DNA of 64,000 nt from Bin5 sp965261695 (GCA_965261695.1 OZ253474.1:2294001-2358000); one strand, 5' to 3'. Numbered from the stretch's first letter, positions 1 through 9,158 are shown. Numbers and translations are program-made. Notes: generated by a model not told the origin, from the letters alone.

Positions 1-336
1 ACCGCCAAGAGCGGCGACGAACTGATCGCCGCCTACAAGGAACAGTACGGTGAGGGTCCCACCAATGCCTACCTGGCCCACGCCTACGACGCCACCACCC
101 TGCTCCTGCATGCGATCGAGCAAGTGGCGGTGGCCGCCGGCGGGAGACTTTACATTGACCGGGCCAGGCTGCGGCAGGCGTTGACCGATACGACCGGGTT
201 CCAGGGCATCATTGGGGTCATCTCCTGTGACAGGTTCGGCGACTGCGGCGCCGGCCGCGCTGAGATCAGACATCATACCGATCCCGCCATCACAGACTTT
301 GCGGAGCTGCCCGTTGTCTACCGCTACTCGCGCTAA
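1..336 (+). CDS. Branched-chain-type ABC substrate-binding protein, 3' fragment cut by window edge
   Basis: Frame 1 is open from the first base to a TAA at 334-336, so this is the C-terminal 111 residues of a gene that starts outside the window. It is the end of a periplasmic-binding-protein type 1 (LivJ-like) lipoprotein that would deliver a small ligand to an ABC importer. Residues such as SGDELIAAY, AYLAHAYDATT and LYIDRA match the C-terminus of the complete paralogue at 4783-6072 almost position by position, including the SCD.FGDCG pair of cysteines near the end. The two genes are therefore a duplicated pair. The ligand cannot be inferred from the sequence. Confidence 0.85.
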   Translation, partial: TAKSGDELIAAYKEQYGEGPTNAYLAHAYDATTLLLHAIEQVAVAAGGRLYIDRARLRQALTDTTGFQGIIGVISCDRFGDCGAGRAEIRHHTDPAITDFAELPVVYRYSR

Positions 337-460
337 TGGATAGTGTAAACGGCGTCATCCGCTTCAGCGCCGGCCACCTTGTCGGTCACCTGGCCTGCCG
401 CCGCCTGACAGCCCTCAACCTCGAGCTGGCGAGCGGGCAGCGCGCCCGACCGCCGCAGCG

Positions 461-883
461 TTACTCCTGCTGAATGTCACAGTTGAACTGCCAGGGGATG
501 CCGAACTTGTCGACGCAGGTGCCGAAGTAGGAGCCCCAGAACATGTCAGCGGGGGGCATGGTAACAGTGCCGCCGGCGGAGATGGCGCCAAAGAGACGGT
601 CGGTCTCTTCACGGGTCTGCGGGTGGCAGGAGACCGAAAAGTTGTTGCCGGCCTGGTAGGGCGGGCCGAACGTGGGGGAGGTGTCGCTGCCCATGAGAAC
701 GCTGTCGCCGATGGGGAGGCTGACGTGCATGATGCGCTCGCTCTCCTCCTCGGGCACGCCCATGTCGGGCGGGCCTTCGCCGAAGGTCGAAATGTGCATG
801 AACTCGCCCCCGAAGGCCGAGTGGTAGAACTCGAACGCCTCGCGGCAGTTCCCGTCGAAGTTCAGATAGATACTCAGTGTCAT
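461..883 (-). CDS. VOC-fold protein, PhnB/3-demethylubiquinone methyltransferase-like
   Basis: This 140-residue protein has the pattern of the PhnB-like branch of the vicinal-oxygen-chelate (glyoxalase/bleomycin-resistance) superfamily. It opens with a short strand and NFDGNCREAFEFYHSAFGG, has IMHVSLPIGDSVLMGSD in the middle, and ends with MFWGSYFGTCVDKFGIPWQFN. The frame is open to 967, but ATG 881-883 is preferred because GGGAGAAAAGG lies directly upstream and the family normally begins there. PhnB-like proteins are usually small soluble dimers, and most have no assigned substrate. It sits next to two other VOC genes, one of them broken, on the same strand. Confidence 0.85.
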   Translation of the reverse strand: MTLSIYLNFDGNCREAFEFYHSAFGGEFMHISTFGEGPPDMGVPEEESERIMHVSLPIGDSVLMGSDTSPTFGPPYQAGNNFSVSCHPQTREETDRLFGAISAGGTVTMPPADMFWGSYFGTCVDKFGIPWQFNCDIQQE

Positions 884-911
884 CCTTTTCTCCCTGATCG
901 TTGTTACCGTT

Positions 912-1274
912 TTACTGTATTCCCTGGAAGTTGCGACTGTATATGAAGCCGGTATCGCCGGCTTCACTGACCGCGCTGCCGCCGGCGGCGATGGCCTGGT
1001 CGACCCTGCAAGTCCACTTGCTCGCGACTGTCGTGGGACAGCGCCGCGACCGCCTCGACGCTCTGCCCGCAGTCAGCGATGCGCTTGCCAGGCAGGCCGT
1101 CCTCGAAGAACGCCTCCCTCACCAGCATGACGGACGTATTCTCACCGATGTTCATGCAGCCGGCCAGTTCACTCGTGAACTCGGGATAGAACGCAAATAC
1201 GATCCTGGAGAAAAAATCGATCGGTACAGGGCGCGAACCGGCAGATTGAAGAAAGCATGTTGAACCGTCAGCAT
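912..1274 (-). pseudogene. Frameshifted VOC-family gene remnant
   Basis: Reading from ATG 1274 (preceded by AAGGAAGGAACG, a good ribosome-binding site) gives MLTVQHAFFNLPV. This matches the start of the intact VOC gene at 1344-1778. The homology then jumps frame to FAFYPEFTSELAGCMNIGEN, continues through PGKRIADCGQSVEAVAAL, and jumps again to VDQAIAAGGSAVSEAGDTGF before a TAA at 912-914. At least two frameshifts are needed, and the C-terminal DGHVWEVF segment of the neighbour is missing. It is a decayed tandem duplicate with its translation start still intact. Confidence 0.75.
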
Positions 1275-1343
1275 CGTTCCTTCCTTGCTTTCGGTCGTGT
1301 GTTGCCGCACTCCGGCGTTGCCTTCATTATCACTGCGCTCCGT

Positions 1344-1778
1344 CTACCCGCGCTCACCGTTCATCTCCTCTTCCACGCGGCTTGCATCGACGGAAAAAAC
1401 CTCCCACACGTGCCCGTCGAGGTCCTGGAAGGCGCGGCCGTACATCCAACCGGCATCGGTCACGTCTCTGCATTCACTGCCGCCCGCGGCCACCGCCTTT
1501 GCCAGCGTCCTGTCCACCTCAGCGCGGCAATCCACCGACAACGCGACGACAACCTCGGCGCATTGCGAGCTGTCGGCGATCGCCTTGCCCGGGATGAATC
1601 TCTCGAAAGACTCCTCGACCAGCAGCATGGCGAACATATTCTCGCCGATAATCATGCAGGCGGCATGACCGCCGGTGAACTGATCATCGAAGGCAAATCC
1701 AATGCCGGTGAAAAATTTTACCGATTTGCTGAGGTCGCTGACCGGCAGATTCACGAAAATACGTTTGGCCGTTTGCAT
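1344..1778 (-). CDS. VOC family (glyoxalase/bleomycin-resistance-like) protein
   Basis: This 144-residue protein reads as a complete VOC-domain protein: RIFVNLPVSDLSKSVKFF at the N-terminus, the CMIIGENMFAMLL strand in the middle, and FQDLDGHVWEVFSVD at the end, the last holding the usual metal-site Glu. Proteins with this pattern are commonly annotated lactoylglutathione-lyase-like but have diverse or unknown substrates. The start at 1778 is preceded by GGGAAAAGAG. It is the intact relative of the broken copy at 912-1274. Confidence 0.85.
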   Translation of the reverse strand: MQTAKRIFVNLPVSDLSKSVKFFTGIGFAFDDQFTGGHAACMIIGENMFAMLLVEESFERFIPGKAIADSSQCAEVVVALSVDCRAEVDRTLAKAVAAGGSECRDVTDAGWMYGRAFQDLDGHVWEVFSVDASRVEEEMNGERG

Positions 1779-2021
1779 CGCGGCTCTTTTCCCTTTTCTT
1801 GTGTGAACTAGATGGCCGAACTCAGGCTATCCATAATACACCACCCTTACGGCGCGCGCGAAAGATTCGGAGGGCGTTGCTGATAACGATATGTGCTTTG
1901 CTGGCTGACGGGCATGGGGATCGCCCCAAAGCGGAATTCTCACCTCCGCCCGCCGAACTTGACAGGCGGGCGGGACATTTATATCGTAAAGAGGTCGCGG
2001 GCGGGGGAACCTACGTCACAT

Positions 2022-2094
2022 TGGGCTATAGCTCAGTTGGGAGCGCGCTGCAATGGCATTGTAGAGGTCAGGGGTTCGAGTCCCTTTAGCTCCA
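2022..2094 (+). tRNA. Degenerate tRNA-Ala (GGC) copy, probably non-functional
   Basis: A 73-nt cloverleaf with an AUGGCAU anticodon loop (anticodon GGC) and a TTCGAGT T-loop. It has an acceptor mismatch (U1-C72), a D-stem mismatch (GCUC against GCGC) and a G-U pair in the T-stem. The tRNA-Ala(GGC) at 3754-3826 lacks these faults. It looks like a decaying or newly diverging duplicate. It might still be transcribed. Confidence 0.65.
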
Positions 2095-2327
2095 CAATTT
2101 ACGACCTGAGCAGACCTGATTCATAACTCCTCGGCTCGCTATCACTGTTCTGCTGGGGCCGGGTTCATAGCCGAGGAGCCGGTGGAGCACAGCGGACGGA
2201 GCCGCAAGCCCCCAGCCTGCGGGAGCGGCCTCGGCAGCCTTGCAGGACCGTCCTCATCTCGAAGATGGTTGTGACTGCAAGTCAACGTTGGCGCTCGTGG
2301 CGCGCAACGCGGATAGGAGTGCAAGCA

Positions 2328-2813
2328 ATGGCCGCCAAGAGGTCCGGGAAGTCAAGCAAAATGGTAGAGACGCCGGTCGCCGAGAAGGCCGGCGGGGAGT
2401 CGGCGCTTCTTTCAGGCGGCAACCCTCAGATTGCGAAGGCTGACGGCGATGCCCCCGTGCAGGCCTACATTGCGGCCATGCCAGGCTGGAAGAAAGATGT
2501 CGGGCGCCGCCTCGACGACCTCATCGTGCGGACTGTGCCTGAAGTGCGCAAGGCTGTGAGATGGAACTCACCCTTCTATGGCATCGAGGGCCAGGGCTGG
2601 TTCGTGAGTTACCACGTCTTTACCCGCTACATTAGGGTGACTCTCTTCCAGGGCGCGTTGCTGCAACCCGTTCCACCCGGCGCCGGCAAGGTCAAAGACG
2701 CGCGTTGGGTCGACATCTACGCGGGCGAACTTGACCAGGAGCAGATGGCGGCGTGGATCCGGCAGGCGGCCGCCGTGCCCGGTTGGCCTGGGTTCAGACA
2801 TGCTGAAAGCTGA
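2328..2813 (+). CDS. DUF1801 domain-containing protein
   Basis: A 161-residue protein with the YdhG/DUF1801-type core: VQAYIAAMPGWKKDVGRRLDDLI, then VPEVRKAVRWNSPFYG and a strand-rich half ending in DQEQMAAWIRQAA. Residues 1-35 are a Lys/Ser-rich extension. The frame opens at 2265, but ATG 2328 is chosen because AGGAG sits 9 nt upstream. Members of this family are small soluble proteins of unknown biochemical function, sometimes called iron-chaperone-like. A second family member follows at 2959, too different to be a recent duplicate. Confidence 0.8.
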   Translation: MAAKRSGKSSKMVETPVAEKAGGESALLSGGNPQIAKADGDAPVQAYIAAMPGWKKDVGRRLDDLIVRTVPEVRKAVRWNSPFYGIEGQGWFVSYHVFTRYIRVTLFQGALLQPVPPGAGKVKDARWVDIYAGELDQEQMAAWIRQAAAVPGWPGFRHAES

Positions 2814-2958
2814 AAGGAGAAGCCCGGCCTCCGATTGGCGAATTTCAGGGGACGGGCGCCTCGGCTTCCTCGATACCGACCTTATATCATTGTGTGAAAA
2901 GCAGATTTTGTTCTTGTTGTGAATTGGTTGCGGGGAACAATCAGGGAGTGGGGAGGAC

Positions 2959-3393
2959 GTGATGCGCAGTGAAGCCGGCAGTGTGGAGGAATATCTGGCG
3001 GAGTTGGAGGAGGGGAGGCGGGCGGCGATCTCTGCGGTGCGGGCGGTGATTCTGGAGAATCTGCCGGCGCGGTATGAGGAGACGATGCAGTTCGGCATGA
3101 TTTCGTACGTCGTTCCTCTGAGCGTGGTGGCGGAGACGTACAACGGCCAGCCGCTGATGTACATTTCGCTGGCTTCGCAGAAGCAGTATATGTCGCTTTA
3201 CCTTACGCGCGTGTACGGTGATGCGGCGTTGGCGGCGTGGTTCAGGCAGCGCTATCTTGCGACGGGCAAAAAGCTGAATATGGGCAAGTCGTGCGTACGC
3301 TTCAGGAAGCTGGAGGACCTGCCGCTGGATTTGGTGGGCGAGGTCGTCGCCATGACGCCGCTCGCGGAATTCGTGGAGAATACGAGGCGTTGA
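2959..3393 (+). CDS. DUF1801 domain-containing protein
   Basis: A 144-residue protein starting at GTG 2959 or ATG 2962, with GGGGAGG just upstream. The opening SVEEYLAELEEGRRAAISAVRAVI, the central YEETMQFGMISYVVPL and the C-terminal KKLNMGKSCVRFRKLEDLPLD are typical of the DUF1801 family, in which the last segment is the most conserved. Function is unknown. The gene is alone on its transcript, with tRNA-Ala genes downstream. Confidence 0.85.
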   Translation: MMRSEAGSVEEYLAELEEGRRAAISAVRAVILENLPARYEETMQFGMISYVVPLSVVAETYNGQPLMYISLASQKQYMSLYLTRVYGDAALAAWFRQRYLATGKKLNMGKSCVRFRKLEDLPLDLVGEVVAMTPLAEFVENTRR

Positions 3394-3632
3394 GGTCGAT
3401 CCGGGGCCGAGCGTAGAAGATTTCTCGCGCGCTGTCTTGCAAGGCAAAACAGCGTCGAAAACTCTCGCCGTTCCGCTGGGCAAGGCCGCGCAACGGTCCT
3501 CCATCATCACCCCGGATCAACGATGCACCCCCCAACTCGCGATATTTGACCTACCCGTTCCCTGTTGCTATACTGAAATACTGCATACACGGGCTTGTCA
3601 CGGCGTTCGGTCTGTGACGGGCTGGCGAATTT

Positions 3633-3705
<73 letters not shown>

Positions 3706-3753
3706 CACGCCGGGTCTGGCAAGAGGGCCGGAGAGGCGGCAAAATTGAATAAT

Positions 3754-3826
<73 letters not shown>

Positions 3827-3888
3827 CTTCCCCCCGAATCAAACAGTCATGCGACTCCAACGCTACAGTTGAATCGGGATGAAAATTC

Positions 3889-4365
3889 GTGAGCGAGAAC
3901 CGCAGGCAGGATCTGGTTGAACGGTTGATGGAGTCGGCTGAAGACTTGAACCGCCAGATGCATTCTGGCCGCCTGGACGAATGGGAAGGGTTGGACATGA
4001 CCATTCCTCAGGTCAAGACGTTAATCCTGCTCGAACGAATGGGCCCGTTGCGTATGGGCAGCATCGCCATCTTCCTGGGCAGAGCGCTTTCGGCCACGAC
4101 CACGGTTGTTGACCGCCTGGTAGAAAAGGAGTTGGTGGACCGGGTCTCCGACCCCAATGACCGCCGAGTCGTGATCTGCCAATTGACGAACGAGGGAGAG
4201 ATCGCGATAACGCGGTTCTGGCGCATCGGGCGGGGGCGGATCCAGAGGGTGGTGGACTTGCTGGACGTGGAGCAGTTGGAAATCGCGGTGCAGGGATTAG
4301 AGGTGATCCGTGCGGCAGTAAAGGAATTTCAAAGGACGTTAGCCTCGATGCAAGCGACCGACTGA
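3889..4365 (+). CDS. MarR family transcriptional regulator
   Basis: A 158-residue winged-helix protein starting at GTG 3889. The family pattern is clear: MTIPQVKTLILLERMGPLRMGSIA (helices 2-3), the recognition helix LSATTTVVDRLVEKELVDR, and the wing SDPNDRRVVICQLTNEGE, where the D..DRR motif is the MarR signature. MarR proteins are dimers that usually repress their own gene and a neighbouring efflux or stress gene until an aromatic or lipophilic ligand binds. The nearest gene is the substrate-binding protein 417 nt downstream. No clear operator dyad was found. Confidence 0.9.
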   Translation: MSENRRQDLVERLMESAEDLNRQMHSGRLDEWEGLDMTIPQVKTLILLERMGPLRMGSIAIFLGRALSATTTVVDRLVEKELVDRVSDPNDRRVVICQLTNEGEIAITRFWRIGRGRIQRVVDLLDVEQLEIAVQGLEVIRAAVKEFQRTLASMQATD

Positions 4366-4782
4366 GCAGGAATTTCGCCTTGCCTTGCCCTCATCCCGTT
4401 TGAATTTCCCCCTGTCCATCCATTCCCCTGAAAATCTGCGTCGCAACCACCTTTCCCAGTCCGGCTCTGTACATCGCCTGCTGGGGTAACGTGCAGAGCC
4501 GGCATGCGCAAGCAGGCCGCGACGATGTTCCACTGCCCATCCTCCCCCGTCCTGACCTACCGGCCCCGCTGGAAACGTCCCCATCTCCTGCTTCTCTTGC
4601 CGCTCAATGCAGAAAATGGCTATAACGAATCTGTCCAGATCCAGGGGCGATGCCCTGGCGTTTGTGTGCGACAGGTATTCAGACTAGGAAGCGATTGGGC
4701 CATGGACACAGCCCGGCACTGGACCGCAATCCCGATTGCCAACAACGGATCGACAGCCAGCCAGACCAAGGAGCATACAGCC
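4366..4782 (+). other. Intergenic stretch upstream of the substrate-binding lipoprotein gene
   Basis: I see no convincing gene here. The reading frame of the downstream gene is open back to 4504, but that part has no ribosome-binding site and no protein-like composition. It presumably holds the promoter for 4783-6072. I could not fix -35/-10 boxes. Confidence 0.4.
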
Positions 4783-6072
4783 ATGAAGACGGCACGCCGC
4801 TTACGTCTCCCGCTGATGATCTGGAGCACTCTGCTTTTGCTGCTCATCCTCACCGGCGCCTGTGTGCCGCCGGATTTCGAGAGCGCCGCCCTGGGAACGG
4901 TCGTGGTCGGTCCCGGTGATGCTATCCATATTCGCTCGCTCGGCGCGCTGACGAGCGCCGGCGACCTGGGTGTCCCCAGCCAACGGGGCGTGGCGCTGGC
5001 TGTGGCCGACTACGGCCCGATCAAGGGGCACAACGTCACCATGGGCGCGGGGCTCGACTCGCTCTGCAGCGCGCTGGGCGGCGCAGCGGCGGCCGCGACG
5101 GTGGTCGGCGACGCGCGCGTGGTGGGCGTGATCGGAACATCATGCTCGGTGGCGGCGGCCGCCGCTTCGCCCATCGTGAGCGAGGCCGGGCTGCTGATGG
5201 TCTCTCCCTCGAGCACGTCGCCGTCGCTGACGTCAGACCTGCGCGGCAAGGCGGGTTCCAACTACCATCCCGGCTACCACCGCGTGGCAAATAACGATCT
5301 GTACCAGGCGCAGGCCGTGGCCCAATTCGCCTACAACGAACTGGGGCTGCGCAACATGGCCGCCATCCATGACGGCGACCCCTACACCTCCGGCCTGACC
5401 GGCGCGTTCACGGCCGCCTTCGAGCAGCTGGGCGGCTCGGTGACAGTGGCGATGGTCAATAAGGGCGACACGGAAATGATCCCGGTCCTGAGCCAGATCG
5501 CGGCCAACAGCCCGGATGGACTATTCATCCCTCTCTTCCCGGAAGAAGGCACACACATCGTCCAGCAGTTGGCGCAGGTGAAGGGTCTGGAAGCGTCGAC
5601 GCGCATCGGCGGCGCGGCGCTGCTGGTCTCGGAGTTTCTGGCGATGCCGGAGTCGGAAGGCATGTACCTGCCCGGCCCGGAACTGAACTTCGGCAGCAAC
5701 GTCAACGAGGCGACGGGGAGGAGCGGCGACGAGCTGATCGCCGCCTACCAGGAGCAGTACAATGAGGGTCCCACCTCCGCCTACCTGGCCCACGCCTACG
5801 ATGCGACCACCATCCTGCTGCGCGCGATTGAGGAGGTCGCGGTTGCCTATGGCGATACGCTCTACATCGACCGGGCAAAGCTGCGGGAGGCGGTGACGAA
5901 TACCAGCGGCTTCAGCGGCATAATCGGCGCCCTCTCCTGTGACGCGTTCGGCGACTGCGGCACCGGCCGCCTGCACATCCTACATCACACCGACACAACC
6001 GTTTCAGACATCGGGAGCCTGCCGATCGTCTACTTTCACCGCCCCGAAGAACACCGCACACCGGGGCATTAG
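4783..6072 (+). CDS. Branched-chain-type ABC transporter substrate-binding lipoprotein
   Basis: A 429-residue periplasmic-binding-protein type 1 receptor. ATG 4783 follows AAGGAG at a 9-nt spacing. Residues 1-27 form a lipoprotein signal (MKTARRLRL, a Leu-rich core, then LILTGAC with Cys27 as lipidation site). The mature part has the LivJ-like start (QRGVALAVADYGPIKGHNV), the first-lobe GVIGTSCSVAAAAASPIVSEAG segment, AAIHDGDPYTSGLTGAF, and the hinge/second-lobe SAYLAHAYDATTILLRAIE. Members bind amino acids, amides or aromatic acids, and the ligand here is unknown. No permease or ATPase gene is adjacent, so it is an orphan receptor. Its paralogue is cut off at position 1. Confidence 0.88.
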   Translation: MKTARRLRLPLMIWSTLLLLLILTGACVPPDFESAALGTVVVGPGDAIHIRSLGALTSAGDLGVPSQRGVALAVADYGPIKGHNVTMGAGLDSLCSALGGAAAAATVVGDARVVGVIGTSCSVAAAAASPIVSEAGLLMVSPSSTSPSLTSDLRGKAGSNYHPGYHRVANNDLYQAQAVAQFAYNELGLRNMAAIHDGDPYTSGLTGAFTAAFEQLGGSVTVAMVNKGDTEMIPVLSQIAANSPDGLFIPLFPEEGTHIVQQLAQVKGLEASTRIGGAALLVSEFLAMPESEGMYLPGPELNFGSNVNEATGRSGDELIAAYQEQYNEGPTSAYLAHAYDATTILLRAIEEVAVAYGDTLYIDRAKLREAVTNTSGFSGIIGALSCDAFGDCGTGRLHILHHTDTTVSDIGSLPIVYFHRPEEHRTPGH

Positions 6073-6119
6073 GGCGGCTGTTCCTTAGAATGCGCGTTTC
6101 CAACCATCGGTAGAAGACC

Positions 6120-6629
6120 GTGAAGGAAATTTCCCTCTACACCGACGGCGCCTGCAGCGGAAATCCCGGCCCGGGCGGATACGGGGTCGTCCTGCTTTTC
6201 GACAAACACCGCAAGGAACTTAGCGGCGGATATCGAAAGACGACCAATAACCGCATGGAGCTTCTGGCCGTGATCAAGGGGCTGGAGGCTTTGAAAGAAC
6301 CGTGCAGAGTCGCCCTCTACAGCGACTCCAAATACGTTCTTGACGCGCTGACCAAAGGCTGGGCGCGCAGATGGCGGGCAAACGGCTGGCGGCGCAACAA
6401 GAAAGGCCAACCCGCTGTCAACCCCGACCTGTGGGGCAGGCTCCTTGACCTGTGCGACGCGCACGAAATGGCCTACCATTGGGTAAAAGGACACGCCGGA
6501 GACCCGGAAAACGAACGCTGTGACCGGCTTTCGACCCAGGCGCTGGCCCTGCCCGACCTGCCCGCCGACGAACCATTCGAACGCACAAAGCAGGGGACGG
6601 CGCCACCGCTTTCCGGCGCGGCGTTATGA
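6120..6629 (+). CDS. rnhA: Ribonuclease HI
   Basis: A 169-residue RNase H fold starting at GTG 6120. The four catalytic carboxylates are in place: Asp9 (YTDGACSGNPGPGG), Glu47 (NNRMELLAV), Asp69 (YSDSKYV) and Asp135 (ERCDRLS), plus His125 in the VKGHAGDPENE loop. It hydrolyses the RNA strand of RNA-DNA hybrids in the cytoplasm. The length is slightly above the E. coli enzyme because of a 25-residue Pro/Thr-rich tail. Confidence 0.97.
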   Translation: MKEISLYTDGACSGNPGPGGYGVVLLFDKHRKELSGGYRKTTNNRMELLAVIKGLEALKEPCRVALYSDSKYVLDALTKGWARRWRANGWRRNKKGQPAVNPDLWGRLLDLCDAHEMAYHWVKGHAGDPENERCDRLSTQALALPDLPADEPFERTKQGTAPPLSGAAL

Positions 6630-6739
6630 ACGGAGTTGCGCAGAAGACGTAGAACATAACCGCAAGCCCCGCGCACTCTCCAACGCGCCGGCCAGACGCA
6701 CGCGGCAAAGTGCGCTGAAATCGGACGCGGTTCAGCGCC

Positions 6740-8002
6740 ATGACCAGACCGCCGATTCCCCAGAATACAGACGAAGTAACGGCCCAGTGGATGCAGCAGG
6801 CGCTGGCGGCGGGCGGCGCGTCCAATCTCCCCCCGATAAAAGAGGTCGTCCTCCAACAGATTGGCGACGCCGGGGTCAGCATGTTGGGCACGCTTATGCG
6901 CTGCCATCTCACCTACTGCGAGCCGCAGCCGCCGGAGTTTTCAGACCCACGACGTCCGGCGGCTGCGCAGAAGTTCGCCGCCCCCGAGACGGTCATTCTC
7001 AAGCTGCCCGGCGCAAACGAGAAGAATCTGCGCTTGAGCAGGCGTCTGGCGCTACACAAACGGGAATACGATTTCTACAGCCAGGTCGCGCCCCACACCC
7101 CGGTGCGGTCGCCTGCACTACTCTACGGCGATTTTGAAGCCGGCACGGACCGCTTTGTGCTCGTGCTTGAAGACCTGCGCGACATGCAGATGGTGAGCCA
7201 GCTCGACGGCGCCAGCCCTGAGCAGGCCATACGCGCCATCCGCGCTGTCGCCAGACTGCACGGAACCTTTTGGAACAGGACCGACCAGCCGCCCCTGACC
7301 GGTTTCTACGATGCCGTAGCGCCCCAACGCAGGCCGTTATTGCAACTCGTCTATATTGCCAGCCTTGTGCCCACACTCCGCAACTTCGGCAGCTTCTTTT
7401 CCGACGAAATACGCCGCCTGGCCGAAGCTTACGGCCCCCGCATCGCCGACCACTTCGGTCACGTCGCAGCCGGACCGATCACCCTCATGCACGGTGATTT
7501 ACGGCTGGACAACATCCTCTTTCCCGCCGACCTTGGGGCTGTTGAGTGCGCCCCTTTCGAGCAGACGTGCCAGGATGTTGCGGTGATCGACTGGCAGCTC
7601 AGCGCGCTGAGCCCCCCTCTGTACGACGCGGCCTATTTCCTTGGCAGCAGCGTCACGACCGACGTTCGCCGCCAGATCGAGCGTCAAGCCCTGGAAGAGT
7701 ACACCGGTATCATCTGCGACATGGGGGTTCAGGGGTTCACCTTCGAAGAATGTTGGCGCCTCTACCGCGAGAGCATGCTCGGCCGCCTGCTGACGGCGGT
7801 GCTCGTGTGCGGCGGGCTGGACCTGGGCAGTGACCGCGGCCGCCAGTTGGCCGAAGTCGGCCTGCAGCGCACGCTGACCGCGATAGAAGACCTGGACGCC
7901 GGTGAATTTCTGCCCGCCCCGGCGCCGCCCTTCAGCCGCGCAGGGGCCTTCGCAGCCTTGTCCCGCGGCGCGTACAGCCTGCTCAAGACGCTGCGGCGCT
8001 AG
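6740..8002 (+). CDS. Aminoglycoside-phosphotransferase/EcKinase-like kinase
   Basis: A 420-residue protein with the protein-kinase-like phosphotransferase fold. It has VILKLPG (strand 3 Lys), FVLVLEDLRDMQMVSQ (hinge), HGDLRLDNI at about residue 251 (catalytic loop with Asp253) and DWQ at about residue 284 (metal-binding Asp). Segments such as PEFSDPRRPAAAQ and SALSPPLYDAAYFLGSS resemble the EcKinase/DUF1679 branch more than true antibiotic kinases. The substrate is probably a small alcohol or amine, unknown here. No clear ribosome-binding site precedes ATG 6740. It is 110 nt downstream of rnhA on the same strand. Confidence 0.8.
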   Translation: MTRPPIPQNTDEVTAQWMQQALAAGGASNLPPIKEVVLQQIGDAGVSMLGTLMRCHLTYCEPQPPEFSDPRRPAAAQKFAAPETVILKLPGANEKNLRLSRRLALHKREYDFYSQVAPHTPVRSPALLYGDFEAGTDRFVLVLEDLRDMQMVSQLDGASPEQAIRAIRAVARLHGTFWNRTDQPPLTGFYDAVAPQRRPLLQLVYIASLVPTLRNFGSFFSDEIRRLAEAYGPRIADHFGHVAAGPITLMHGDLRLDNILFPADLGAVECAPFEQTCQDVAVIDWQLSALSPPLYDAAYFLGSSVTTDVRRQIERQALEEYTGIICDMGVQGFTFEECWRLYRESMLGRLLTAVLVCGGLDLGSDRGRQLAEVGLQRTLTAIEDLDAGEFLPAPAPPFSRAGAFAALSRGAYSLLKTLRR

Positions 8003-8079
8003 GCGATTGGCGTCTCCCGCAGTTTAGCCGCATCCCGAAGCGACAGCTCCTCCCCGCTGACTGGAATCCAGTCGAAACT

Positions 8080-8101
8080 ATGGTCACAACCATGCTATAA
8101 T
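8080..8101 (+). promoter_or_regulatory. Promoter with overlapping dyad for the antitoxin gene
   Basis: A consensus TATAAT at 8096-8101 lies 30 nt upstream of the antitoxin start. Just before it, 8080-8093 reads ATGGTCACAACCAT, a dyad with perfect 5-bp arms in the -35/-10 spacer. That is where a Phd/YefM-type antitoxin would be expected to bind for autorepression. The role is inferred from position. Confidence 0.5.
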
Positions 8102-8131
8102 GCGGTCATCATGCTACAGGAGGAGCACATC

Positions 8132-8413
8132 ATGCCAACCGAAAGCGATAAGGGGACAGGCCCCCGCACGATCAAGGCGTCCGAGTTCAAGGCCAAGTGC
8201 CTCAAGCTCATGGACGAAGTGGCTGAGAGCGGTGAAGAGATCGTTATCACCAAAAACGGTCGCCCGGTCTCGCGGCTGCTGCCGTACCGGGCAAAATCGA
8301 AAATGGCTTTCGGTCGCAACCGGGACAACATCCGAATCGTTGGCGACATCGTGGAGCCGATGCCGGCAGAGTGGTTCGACGCCGCGGACGACTCCGAGGA
8401 AGAACTGTTTTGA
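8132..8413 (+). CDS. Type II toxin-antitoxin antitoxin, Phd/YefM family
   Basis: A 93-residue protein. ATG 8132 follows CAGGAGGAG. The core IKASEFKAKCLKLMDEVAESGEEIVITKNGRPVSRLLPY is the Phd/YefM fold, which binds DNA through its N-terminal half. The acidic C-terminal tail (DAADDSEEELF) would wrap the toxin. The stop codon overlaps the toxin start (TTGA at 8410-8413), the usual translational coupling. The partner toxin is broken, so this may now be an orphan antitoxin. Confidence 0.9.
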   Translation: MPTESDKGTGPRTIKASEFKAKCLKLMDEVAESGEEIVITKNGRPVSRLLPYRAKSKMAFGRNRDNIRIVGDIVEPMPAEWFDAADDSEEELF

Positions 8414-8808
8414 TACTCCTCGAAACGCATATCCTGATATGGCAAGAGCAAGGTGACCTCAGGCTGGGGCCACAGACTCGCCGCGCCATTGCACGCGCGC
8501 TGCAGGAAGATAGGGCCGCGGTCTCTGCCATATCGTTCTGGGAAGTCGGCATGAGGGTGCAGTAAGGCCGCCTGGATTTTCTCCTTGACTTGAGCGCCTG
8601 GCGCCGCGACCTGCTGAACCTGGGGCTGATTGAGATCCCCGTTGATGGTGGTATCGCGACCCGTGCGGGCCAGCTACCAGATATACACGGAGACCCAGCC
8701 GACCGCATTATCGTCGCCACCGCGCTGAGTGGTCACCAGTTGGTGACGGCTGACGGAAAAATTCTCGGATGGCCCGGTCCACTGAACAGGTTGGATGCCA
8801 GGGACTAA
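8410..8808 (+). pseudogene. VapC-like PIN-domain toxin with internal nonsense codon
   Basis: From TTG 8410 the frame encodes a 132-residue PIN protein: LILLETHILIW, AISFWEVGM, GDPADRIIVATA, then LVTADGKILGW. A TAA at 8563-8565 interrupts it just after SFWEVGMRVQ, where relatives usually have Lys-Gly-Arg-Leu. The same frame continues to 8808. The first PIN acidic residue, normally Asp in LLDTH, is Glu here, so the site was altered as well as truncated. Unless the stop is read through, the toxin is inactive. Confidence 0.85.
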
Positions 8809-9158
8809 TCTGAATCCCGTTTGAAATCGAGACTTTTCGGGCGAGTAAAGCAATTGAATCGTGGCCGTCTCGCCTGCCCTTACACAATACGGATTACGCA
8901 ATACGCAATTCAGAAAAAAGCGGGTTCCCGATGTGAACTCACATTAGCTTGATAATGTGCTCACTGACTCCGAATTCAGGTTAACGATGTAGGTCCCTCC
9001 AAAACGCCAACGCAGCCGCAAATTCCTGCTGCAAATACCCCAGTTTCAAACATTTGTTCCCTCAAAAGCAAAAGATTTCAGAGTGTGCTACATTGTTTTC
9101 GTAGCACACTCTATAGCCCTGCCGCACGCCTGCGGCGAAACACAAAGTGAGGGTAGAA
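8809..9158 (+). other. Intergenic region with a perfect 12-bp inverted repeat
   Basis: I see no gene. At 8880-8910 a short near-repeat (acaatacggattacgcaat-like) occurs. At 9080-9112, AGAGTGTGCTAC and GTAGCACACTCT form a perfect 12-bp dyad around a 9-nt loop, 46 nt upstream of the next start codon. It could be an operator or a transcribed hairpin. There is no T-tract to make it a clear terminator. Confidence 0.6.
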
